Both the position numbers and the translations under genes were made by a program. Below the pieces are notes generated by a model. That model searched no databases. It saw nothing but the letters and a program-made list of their open reading frames with translations, and was not told the origin of the DNA. Below, in pieces: positions 41,701 through 53,700 of a stretch of DNA of 64,000 nucleotides (position 1 is its first letter; each line of letters opens with the position of its first letter). Origin of the DNA: Chinchilla lanigera (Eukaryota; Chordata; Mammalia; Rodentia; Chinchillidae); assembly GCF_000276665.1 (NCBI RefSeq), contig NW_004955429.1:7005489-7069488 (forward strand), given 5' to 3'.

Positions 41701-44700
41701 AAAAGAGTGTGTCACTATCAAAAGGAGTCAAAATAAACTTTGTAGGAGATAAAATTGTACTTTGTTTCATGGGTTCAATCCCCAGTTCCACCAAGAGATA
41801 AAAAATAAAAGAGGAAAAAAAAAAAAACTTTTACTAGTCACAAAAGGTCAGAAGGCCACAGAGCAGATATAACCAAAGCTTAGGTTTCGTATCTTGCAGT
41901 TACTAGTATAGTATATCAGTAAACTACAAGTAGATTACATGGATGCAGTGTGAATTTGGAGGGAGAGATGAAACTGAAGAGTCAGGTAAGAGATATGAAA
42001 AATTCCATATGCTGTGTTAAGGGTTATGAATTTTATTCCCTAAGTACCAGAAGATTATATAGGAAAGTGTGACACAGCTGTCTGCATATTAGATAAGCTA
42101 TCAATTCTGGCAGCATCTAAAGAAGGGACAGGACAACACAGCAAAGGTGAAGACCTTTATATAATAAAGGCAAAGTTCAGCTGACACAATATGTAAGACT
42201 TGACCAAGAATCACACAGAAATAAAAAGGGAAAAAAGTAAAAAAAGAGTGAACTGATAAAGCAAAGGGAAAATCTTTTCTAAAAAATGATCATCAAGGAA
42301 ATGAGAGGTGAGAATTTAAGTTAACTTCCTAGTATAAGTTTGGTTTAGGTGACTGAGAAGCATGTAGAGAAAGGGACACAAAAAAAAGCAGAATTAAAAC
42401 TAGGACTGTACAAACTAAAATTTATTTGGCTTTTGGAAATAGGAGTCTGGAACTTGAGAGAAATGCCTAGGAGGCACAGACTAATGAACACTGAATATAT
42501 CAAACATAGGTGACATTTGAAGCTAAACGCAGGTATAAGGTTTTTTTCCAATGGAATATGCTTGGGATAGAAAGTAAAAGAAGAAAATAGTAGGGGAAAA
42601 ATAATTAAAAAGTAGCCAAGGAAATTATAAAATACGAGATAATCTCAGAAATGTGTAGCTATAGCCACGTGCAGTGGTACACACCTGTAATCCCAGCATT
42701 TGGGAGGCTGAGACAGGAGGATCTCTGTGAGTTTGAGACTAACCTGGGCTACAGAGTGAACTCAAGGCCAGTCTAAACTGCATAGCAAGACCCTGTCAAA
42801 AAAAAAAAAAAAAAAAAGGAAAAGAAATGTGTAGCTGTAAAGGCCTACTTTCAGAAAGAAAGAAAAAAAATCTCAAATCAGTAACCTACCTCTGACCTTA
42901 CAGAACTAGAGGAACAACAAACTAAATCAATGTAAGAAGAAGAAACTAACATAACATTAGAGCAGAGATAAAGTAAAAATTAGGAAAACGATAAATGAAC
43001 AAACCCATTGGTTCTTTGAAAGATCAACAAAATTAACAAACCATCAATTAGACTTAAGAGACTCAATGTTCTATAAATTGATAATAAAATGGATTAATAC
43101 TACCCTTACCAAAATGAAAAGTTGTAAAACAATACTATGAATAAATGTATGCCAACTAAGTAAGCAATATAGATGAAATGGCAAACACACAACTACAAAA
43201 AATGACAAAAGACAACACAAACACTGAAAGACCTAAAACATTCTCTATCAGTAATCAAGTTTTCTCAACCTAATAAAGGGCATCTAAGCCAAACCTATAG
43301 CTAATGGCTTCCGTACTGGTGAAGAACTGAAAGCTTCCTCTGTAAGAGAAGGACAAGGTGCACACTTTCAGATGGCAAGATGGGCAAGAGGAGAGTGACT
43401 GTTTCACATCTACACATCTACAAGGTGCGCATCTTGACCACCCGCTAAGGCCACGGGAGCGCATCTATCTAAGCTTGGTCATGATGCCACTGAGCTCCTA
43501 CTACAGCCAATGCTGCCAACATCTGACAATATACAGTAATACAAACATACTGCAAGTCAACGACAAGCTAAACTATGTTGGCAAAAGAGGCAAAGTTTCA
43601 TAAAGTTGAAGAGCATATATGTAAATATTGCACAAATCAAAGGTAACAGCAAGCTCAAAGGAATATTTCTGAAGATCCAAGGATTAAGGAATTTCTTGGA
43701 AAAACTGAAGACATCCTCACATTTTTAAAAGAATGTTCTTCATTTTAATTACAATGCACAAGTGAAAACTGGTAGCATTTGCCTTACACAGTGATTCACA
43801 ATCCAACACAGCAAGAAATGCAATTCCACTGTAACACCTGGCTCCAAGGTAGGTGTAATTTAAGAAGCTATTTTCCACCTACTCATTAAATGAAATGTAA
43901 AAGTAAAATTATGTGTTCAATACATTAATAAACTAAAACTTTAAAAAATCAAACTCATACTCCAACTAGCAAATTCTTCACGTAGGGACTAAGAGCTAAG
44001 TACAGTGGCAAGAGAGCTCAAGAGAACTACAGAATGCATTTGCAAACTTAGGAAGACTTTCAGAAACAGAACAACACTTAACATTCTGCTTCACAAAGAG
44101 ACAATAAAGCCAAACTGACAGACCTATAATCCCCTCTTGTAGTCCGTCTACCAAGTTTTCATTGAGGTGCGGAAGGACTGACTCACTGCAGCACTTGATT
44201 TCATCTAATCAACAGAACATGCTAGCTTTCAACTGGCAACTTTTGTTGTGATTAATGAACCACCAGAGAAGATTCCAATAAAACTTACCATTGTGTATTG
44301 CATTCAGCAACTCTGAGAAAGCTTTTAAGTAAGGAAAAAAGGACTTCAGGTTAAGATCATTCTCAAACACAGAAAGAAATACAATGGCATAGGTTGAATC
44401 AGCATAATAAAATTTCAGTAAGTCAGGTATTAATGCTTTAACTACTGCAACTACAAGCTTCACTTACATAGTATAAATTTCTAAATGTTGTACTCCATTT
44501 GCCAATATACACTATTACCTACTAAATAAATCATCTGCTTTATATATTTTTTAATTATTTCTTAAAAGACACTTAGTAATCTACACAATTTCTTGGTAAA
44601 AGTGAGTCTCTACAGGGTGTAGTTCTACAAATAGTTCTAAATTTACCTTAGGATACACTCAACAATATTTCTTCAAAAGAAAAAACCAACACTATCTATC

Positions 44701-47700
44701 ATCTAACACTTTCAAACATTCTCATTTCCTAGACTTCAATACAGGTCTCAATATACATAGAGAGCTAAGCAAGAAAACTACCTAATAGCAATATACAAAT
44801 ATTGAAAAATTAACATTAAGATAATGGAAACCAAAATACTGAAAATATTACCTCAAGGAACAGAAGTCACAATTCTAAAATGGAAGAGCTATACTAAAAG
44901 GCCAATAATGGTTATACAGTTTGCCCATAATCTGACAATAACACAGATCCTCAACACAAGACAAAGCAGTATGTTAATATCTTTGTAGGAGAAAGAAATC
45001 TATTCAATTAGGAATAGGCTGCATTTTGGCATAATATATTAGAAAAGGCACTAAAGAAAGAATAAAAAGCCCAAATTACCAGCCCAGTTGGACAACTTAC
45101 TCGTTGTTGGACAAGCTCCATCATGCCGATACTGTGTGGAAATTTCTGTTGGAAGAGAAGAGAAAGAATGTCAGCAAAGAAATTGTCATGACCCCGGCAA
45201 GAAAAAGAGGTTAGAAAAATGACAGAGAATCCACCTTAAAGTGTAGCTGACTGGGCCGAACTATCGTCTGAACAGCTGGGATATGAGTAGCAGGAGGAGA
45301 ACTGTACATCCATCAGGGAACTGTCTCAACTCTTAATGGGATGGCATGAGAATGTATGTGTGTATGTACAGAACGAGGAGAAGACCTAAGGGCTTGCAAC
45401 AGAATTTGCAGAACAAATGTATAAGAACACAAAGCTTCATTAATAAGACGGAGCAGCTGGGCGCAGTGGTGCACGCCTGTAATCCCAGCATGCAAGAGAA
45501 TCACAAAATTCAAAGCTATCTTAGACTACATAGTAAGTTTAAGGCCAGCCTGAACTAAAACCAAGACCCTATCTCAAAAAACCAAAATATATTAGTATTA
45601 GGAATAAGTTTTAAAACAAAATTTACAACATTTAATAGGGGTGTAAGGGTCTTGCCAGGTAGTTCAGGCTGGGCTTGAACTCATTATGGAGCCCAGGCTG
45701 GCTTCAAACTTGAAGCAATTCTCCTGCCTCAACCTCCTGAGTGCTGAGATTGCAGGCATGTGCCATCTCACCAAGCATAGAAGTTATAATTTTTTTAAAT
45801 TTATTTTTAAGAGAATAAAAAATAATAATAATGAACATTAGAAATGATACACAATTTCATAAAACAAGATGGTAGGAATTCAACAATGCTTATTATATTG
45901 CATACTGTTGTCTTCAAATTCGTTGTTCAGATTACCAGATATAAGCATTAACTGTTCCTTTCAATAAGCCAACAGAAATCAGCAGTACAATTATCTTAGC
46001 TATCCTGTGTGTGTGTGTGTGTGTGTGTGTGTTCCCTTCCTTTTCTCCTTTCCCTCATCCCAGTTATTCTTTCCTTGTGAGCAGTTTCTTTCCCTTTCAC
46101 AGTATCTATTGTACCTTTCAGATTTTAATTACTCTATCTTCCCACCCCACAAAGAACGGCTATCATCAGGAAATCAACCAATAACAAATGCTGGAGGGAC
46201 TGCGGGGGGGGGGGGGGGGGAAGAACTCTTCTCTACTGTTGGTGCGAGTATAGACTGGTATAATACTGTGGAAATCAGTGTAGAGATTCCTCAAAAAACT
46301 AGGATCAGAGGTCCCACTCAACCCAGCTGTTCTCCTTCTGGTTATTTTCCCAGAAGAACTGAAAACATCATACCACAGCGATGTATGTGTACCCATGTTT
46401 ATAGCAGTGCAATTTGTCATAGCTAAATCTTGGAGACAACACAAATGCCCATCAACTGAGGAATGGATAAAAAAAAGATGTGGTATTTTTATACAATGGA
46501 GTATTACTCAGCTATAAAGAAAGACAAACTCAAGGCTTTTATAGATAAATGGGTGCAACTCGAGACCATACTCATAAGTGAAATAAATCAGACCCGCATG
46601 TGTAAACATTGTATTGTCTCCCTAGTGTGAAATTACAAATTTAAAATGATGATATACATACGTGAACAAATCCATTATGATTTATAGAAGAATAAAATTT
46701 AAAAAGTCATTAAACTACACCCAGTTCACATCTTTGTAAACTTTATTTTTGTGAAGACAATAAATAGTATTACTCTGATTTCTTCATTCCACCCAATGAG
46801 GAAAACAGACACTGACCTAAAACAACAAAACACTGCAGAATAGAATCTGCCGAGAATGTGGTAAATAAATTTCTATATGGTATTGTAAGGGAAAGAAAAA
46901 GAACTGATGAAACCTGGACCAAGACTGTGACTCAAAGGCCCTGGCTTACTGCAAAGACTGGGTTCCTTTGAGGATAAAACTGTAGGCAAAAATGTATTGC
47001 CAGGAGGGCTAGCTGGAAATTCCCTGCATATTAACCCAAAACATGCCAACCAGGAACTGTATGCAGAACAGAGCCTCCCAAGAAACCCCTACAGTACTCA
47101 TATAGGTAGCCACCTATAGGCCTCAAAAGTCTATTCAGTTGTGGTTCCACCCCGAGTGTCTTAGTAGTGTAGAGAGACAAAGCAAGGCACAAGCCAGCAC
47201 TGTAATGTTAAACAAAGCTAGGTGCTGCTTTAAAAACCCACACAGTCCAGTTTAGAAGAATCTAGAAACAACAGAAAGGACACCTAAGATGAGACAAACT
47301 GGGAAATTTTCCACTTTTAATGATTAGTTAACAAATCTAACATAATTGGTAAGATTTACAGCCATAGGCAGCCACTAAAGAGACTGACATAGCACATTAT
47401 AGACAAATGGTATAACAACTGTTTGGAATGGTGGTGAAAAGAAAGATTTCCTCAGTGAGAAAAAAACTGGAATATAGCTATTCTGATCTTTCACCTAGCA
47501 CTTCTATAGAAATATAGCCACAATACAAGGCCAACAAATACTCAACTTGTCAAAGACCAAAACAGCACTCAGGAGGCTGAGGCAAGAGGACTGCCACAAA
47601 TTTGAGGCCAGATTGAGTTACATAGAGTTTAAAGGCCAGCCTGACTCACAAGACCCTGTTTCAAAAAACAATAAATAAATAAATAAACAAACAAATAAAC

Positions 47701-50700
47701 AAACCACAGAGGGTTTTCCAAATGAACAAATTCTAAAGAGCAACCTCGTCTCCGCAGTATACAACATTTTGTACAATTTCATTAATGACCTCAGATAATC
47801 AAGGTACACAGTTATGAACCTGAATCACTTAAGAAATACTTATGATATACTTACTAAATGTACTTTCTTGCACTCTACAAGACTTTCTTAGTAACTCTAT
47901 TATTAACAGTTTATTATACTAGTATTAGTACCTTTATAGTTTTTATTTTTTACAAATCACTAGCATTAATGGAAATATTTTATCAGAGAAACATCTCAAT
48001 CTCATTTTATCAAGCTATAAGATATAAATGACACAGAGTTCTGTTTAGTAAGAAATCATCGATGGATATAAATTCAAATTAAAGGGGGGGGGGGCTTCTC
48101 TGGAAGTGATCCATTCATGTTAAACAACTTATCTCTCTGAAACTGACCACCACCAAAGAATCTTTCTGACGTCTCCCTTTATAGCACATTTATCACCTCT
48201 AAGGAATCTCAGCACTGAAACAGGTTTCCATGAATTTTATATCAGGAATGGTATGGCAGGCAGCATTATATTTAAAAATTTGAGACAGAGTTTTTTAAAT
48301 GGGGAACCATAAGCCGGGCATGGTGGTGCATACCTGTAATCCCAGCACTCGGAAGGCTGAGGAAGGAGGATCGTTACAAGTTCGAGACCAGCCTGGGCTA
48401 CAAACTGTACTCAAGGCCAGCCTGAACAGCATAGTGAGACCCTGTCTCAAAAAGACAAACAAACAAAACAAACAAGATAAAAATTAGAAAGGGTGGGGAT
48501 GCAGCTCAGTGCAAATGACCTGGATTAGATCCCTAGTACCCAAGGAAAGAAAAGAAAAAGGTAATGTTAAACCATGAATTTTTTTAGTTTTGAAGAAAAA
48601 TACGTTGTCAAACTTTCGCTTTAGTATATCATACATTCTTATAATGTGAAGATAAATAGGAAAGAAAATCCCAAAAGGTATATATAGGAAAGAACTGAAT
48701 CAAAAGTTTAATAGAGCTTCACTTTAAATCTACTTCTGACTTGCCAAATTCTTTTAAGTCTTTTTGAGACAGGGTCTCACTATGCAGTACAGGCTGCCCT
48801 TGAATTCACTTTGTAGCCCAGGCTGGACTCGAACTCACAGCGATCTGCCTGCCTCAGCCTCCCAAAGTGCTGGGATTACAGGTGTACCTCACCATGCCTG
48901 GCCCAAAAGTTTAATATAATCTATAAGCCAAAAATTTACAATCTGTAGTAGTCATTCAAAACATTAATTTTGCATTCTGTATAACTAACTCTAAGTCCAG
49001 CAGTGATGCAAATCTTTTAGAGTTTTCAATGATACAAACAGCTACATTTGCCACCACTGATCTATGGCCATACCACCTTGAACATGCCTGAGCTCGTCTG
49101 TGTAACTGACTGTGAAGTACTAGGCCGTTTATCAGGATGTATTTCAATTCAAAATAAAAATCTTACAATCCAAACCCTTGATCCAATAAAACTTCCTTAT
49201 CTAATCAAATTTTTGTTCTAATTAGATCTGTAGTTACTAGAACAAATATCTATACCCTGCTACAAGTTAAACATGTCACCAGAGAATTTTCATTACTATT
49301 AAAACTCATAGTTTTAATAATTTCAAGAACCGTACTACTAGAACCTGATTCTAATGCCAAGTGTGGTGACATTAGCCTATAATCCCAGATATTCAGAAGG
49401 TGACGCAGAAGGATCAAAAATTCAAGCCTGGGCTGGGAATGTGGCCCAGTGGTAGAGTACTTGCCTTGCATCCACAAGGCCCTGGGTTCCATCCCCAGCA
49501 CCACCCATCCAAAAAAAATTCAAGCCAAAATTAGACCCCTCAACTGTAAAGACCCAATCCAAAAATGGCCATTCAAGAAATGCAAATTAAACCAACACTG
49601 AGATTCCATCTTACTGCCAAAAGAATGGCTATCATTATGAAAGTAACCAATAACACATGTTGGTGAGATGAGAGGGAGGACAGGAGGTGTAAACTGGTAC
49701 AACCATTACACAAAACAGTATGCAGATTCCTCAAAAAACTGAAAGGTTCCAGTTGACTCAGCTATTCTCCTAGGTATCTTCCCCAAAGATTTAAAGACAT
49801 CACATCAAAGTGATCCATGCACATTCACATTTATAACAGTACAATTCATAATAGCTAAATCTTGGAAGCAGCCTATACGTCCACCAACAAATGAATGGAT
49901 AGAGAAAATGTGATATTTATATACAATGGAGTACTACTCTGCCATAAAGAAGGTTAAACTTGGAGGCATTTTTAGATAAATGAATGCATCTCGAGACTGT
50001 AATCTTAAGTGAAATAAAGCAGGGACACAAATTTATTTATTTGCTTGTTTGTTCATTTGTTCGTTTGAGACAGGGTCTCACCATGTAGTTCAGGCTGGCC
50101 CTGAACTCACAGTGATCCTCCTGCGTTAGCCTCCTGAGTGTTAGGATTACAGGCATGCACCACCAAGCTCAGCTCAGGGACACAAATTTAAACACTGTAT
50201 TACTTCATTTGTGTGAGAAATCCAATGTATAAAGAAGAAGTGAAACAGGATAGAGATACTAGAAAATAGCAAGAACTTGTTCAAATGGGAAAGGGAACAA
50301 GAGATGGGGCAGTGGTAAAGAAAAAACAAAGTGGAAATAGAATTTTTGCAAATGTGGAGGGGAAGAAGGGTTAGAGAAAAGGGAGGGATAAGGGGAAAAA
50401 AATTAAGATGTGCTATGTACACGTACACATTCACCCATGATGAATGTGATCATTATGTACTGTGAACATGCATTAAGAGCCGGGAGTGGTGAAGCATGCC
50501 TGTAATCCCAGCACCGGAGGATCACCATGAGTTCAAGGCCAGCCTGGGCTACACAGTGAGACCTTGTCTCAACACCACCAACAAAAAAGTACTAAGAAAA
50601 AAAATAAAATATGAAAAAAACTCAAGGCAACCCAGGTGTGACGAAAGCCTGGAATCCCAGCACCCTGGAAGGCTGAGAGACAGAACGATCCCAAACAACT

Positions 50701-53700
50701 TAGCCTGAGCAACTCAGTGATATCCTGTCTCCAAATAAAGTGAGTTGAGGATATAGGTCAATGTAAAGATGCTAAATTCAATCCCTAGTCCCACCAAAAA
50801 TAAATGGAATTTATTGAAATTCCATTCCTCAGGAATGGAAATTCCTGAGGAATTTCATGAAACCCTGCCTCAATATGATTTGTTTTGTTTTGTTTTGTTG
50901 CAACCAGGCCTCACTACATAGCTCAGGCTGGCCTCAAACTCAAGAGTCCTCCTGCTTCAGCCTCCCAAGTGCTCAATTACAACTACCTCTGAAACATGTC
51001 AGAAGTAGCTTAGAGTTTTGGCAGGTGACTACAGTTAAGAAAGCGGGGGCTGGTTTAACTGCACTCAAACATATATACCATTAAGATAAAAGAGCCATTT
51101 TTTTTTTTTCCATTAAAAAATTCTTTAACTGGGTAAATTACCAAAATTAAATCGCATATGCTTATTGTAGGAGAAAGACCATTACAGTATTAGTGTGATT
51201 TCCTCCAAGAGCATTCAACTCTCCATGAACCTGCCCTACCACATTTAATTACTATGACCTCCAACTATGCCAGAAGCATGACTTATTCCAATTAGGCTTA
51301 TCCCCCAAATACACATTTACTTCTTTTCCTAGAAATATTATTGAATTTCTTTTATTGCTTACTACAAAGTAGAACTCATGTCTCCAAAGTCCTTTTGAAC
51401 TTAATACTACTTCTCATCCTCACCTGAACTGTAATGTTACATCAGAAGCTTTAAAAATGGAATAATTTTGCTTGCGGCCTAAGTATACACACTTGCACGG
51501 TGAGTACATAAGTAACACAGGGTACCTACATGATGTACACTCAGTACTTAATGATAGTATTCATTTTTAGAAGAGATAGGTAGCCTCCATGTCTGCAGTG
51601 GTGAACAAACAGAACCCTACCCTCACGAAAGCAGTATACATTTGATATGACATTCAACACCATACAAGTAACATGCTGTAGAAGGTCAGCTTCACCACTT
51701 CTTAATTATCGAACTGGCATTAAAGCAAATCAATCTTTCAAAAAGAGCATCATAACAAAATTCTTGATGTACTACAACAGTGTACATGTTATCCTTCCTA
51801 CTTTAGGAGTTTCACACTTTTGCAGTCACTAAGCAATTTCCCAATTTAAAATTAGTCTAATGGGAAAATTAATGCTTCCATATCAGAAGAAAATATAACT
51901 GTGGAAACTTAAAATTACTGGTTCAATTTGCTCACAGATTCCCTCTGATTAAAGTAAGATTAGTGTACTTTTAGATGCTCATCAGCAAATGTCTTGAATT
52001 TCATAACTCAATCACTCTCAACTCAGGGGAAATGCATCCACCACCACTTAGCAATGTGCCATTTTCCCTCAGAGTCTTGTTCTAAATAGTGAGTCCTAGA
52101 AGTTTTATCAGTGCTTACCACAGCGTGTGACACACAGCAGTTAGGTTAGGAAGCTTGATTCCAATATACCCATGACATTTTGCCAAGATAAGGGAACTTT
52201 TTACTACTAAGTTTATTGGTAAGAAAAAGAGCTACTCATAAAACTTTTATTAAAATGCATAAAATTAATATATTAGCTCTTAACAGCTGAGAGAGTAGTC
52301 TAATTCCGTATTTCAGAAACTACAATCTTTAGAGTGATTCCTAACACCATTTCTGAAATAAACTTACTGATAAGTTAAATTTAACTCACTAATATCCATG
52401 AGAATTTTCCCTTTAACATTTATCTACAAATAAGGTAAAAGAAATACAAACCCAATTATTCCAAATACCAATGTGCCATAAAAACTGCCCTCTAAGAGTA
52501 AACATCCCATACGGAACACTACTTCTTATACCTAAAATCTCCCCCAAATCTGTATCTGGAAGTAAAATCTTTTCAGGCCATGTAAACCAGTATTTTAATT
52601 CCATTAATTTGAGAGTGTGTTTCAAATAAACATTTAAACTGAACTTCTGAAACTCAGGAATTTTCAGACTATGCTTCAAAACCTAAGGATCTCACTGATC
52701 TCTCTCCATAAAAGCAGATTTATAAACCAGGCATGGTGGTGCACGCCTATCAATCCTAGCACTCAGGGGCTGGGGATTTAGCTCAGCAGCACAGCGCCTG
52801 CCTGGCAAGTGCAAGGTCGTGAGTTCGATTCCCTGTACTGGAAAACAAACAAACAAACAATCCTAGCACTCAAAAGAGGATGAGGCAACAGGATCACTGC
52901 AAGTCCGAGGCCAGCCTGGGCTCTGTGGTGAGTTCAAGGCCAGCCTAAACTACACAGAGAGACCACGTCTTTCAAAAAAAAAAAAAACAGATTTAGGCTT
53001 AATTTTCTCAGTAAGGTACTTCTGTGGTTACCATGCTTCTTGCTAAAAAAATATGAACCCAAATTTTTTCTGAGTAAATCTTTTACACTTAGTTTTTGTG
53101 ACACCTTTGGACTTAATACCAAATGCTTTTGGTCTCCAAGGAGACATGTAACTAAAAATGTCTATTCAGTGTGCAATATATTTAAATCACACTGTAATCT
53201 TTTTTTCCTCACCTATAAAACAGTGGTTCTCAATCAGAGGCAATGCTGGGCCCCTGGAGACTTTTAGCAATGTTTGGATCCCCTTTTTGATTGAGATGGA
53301 ATGGAGTGCTGGTGGTATCTAATGGGTAAGGGCCTGAAATTTTGGTAAGCATTGTACAAGGCCCAAGGCAGCACGGCACACAAAGAATCTGTCTAACCAA
53401 AATGTCCATAATGCCCAGAGTGAAACATCCTGCTCTAGAACCACCCACAAAGCTACTAATGAAACAATCTTTCTACAGTTTCCACTTATTCCTGAAAGGA
53501 GAAAACAAAGGTAGGGCAAGTAAGTCCACCAAAACTTTCCTCATACCAAAACTTTCTATAAGAAACCAAGAATTCTGGGCTATGTGATCCTGGGCAACTT
53601 ACTTATCTCTCAAAGCTTCCATCTTATCAGCTATAAAATACAGGCATCAAAAGTACTTTATATAATACTGTACTTGTTAGCTGAGATAATAAACATAAAT

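Larger units (their letters stand above)
20821..44288 (-). other. MLLT10: MLLT10 intron, 23.5 kb
   Basis: The largest intron in the window. It holds most of the ID and B1 copies, a rearranged L1 (24190-25140), L1 pieces at 39075-39440 and 42925-43345, Tigger-like DNA (28118-29375), a MER5-like relic and a long purine tract (30945-31110). No exon or unrelated gene was recognised in it. Confidence 0.85.

Noticed and set aside
43355..43700. Possible processed pseudogene next to the L1 ORF2 fragment
   Set aside because: The short frame ([19 protein letters not shown]) matched nothing I know and has no tail or duplication. Left as unrecognised sequence.
46140..50470. Intact L1 able to move
   Set aside because: Only ORF2 tails and 3' UTRs remain, with frame breaks and a nested SINE.
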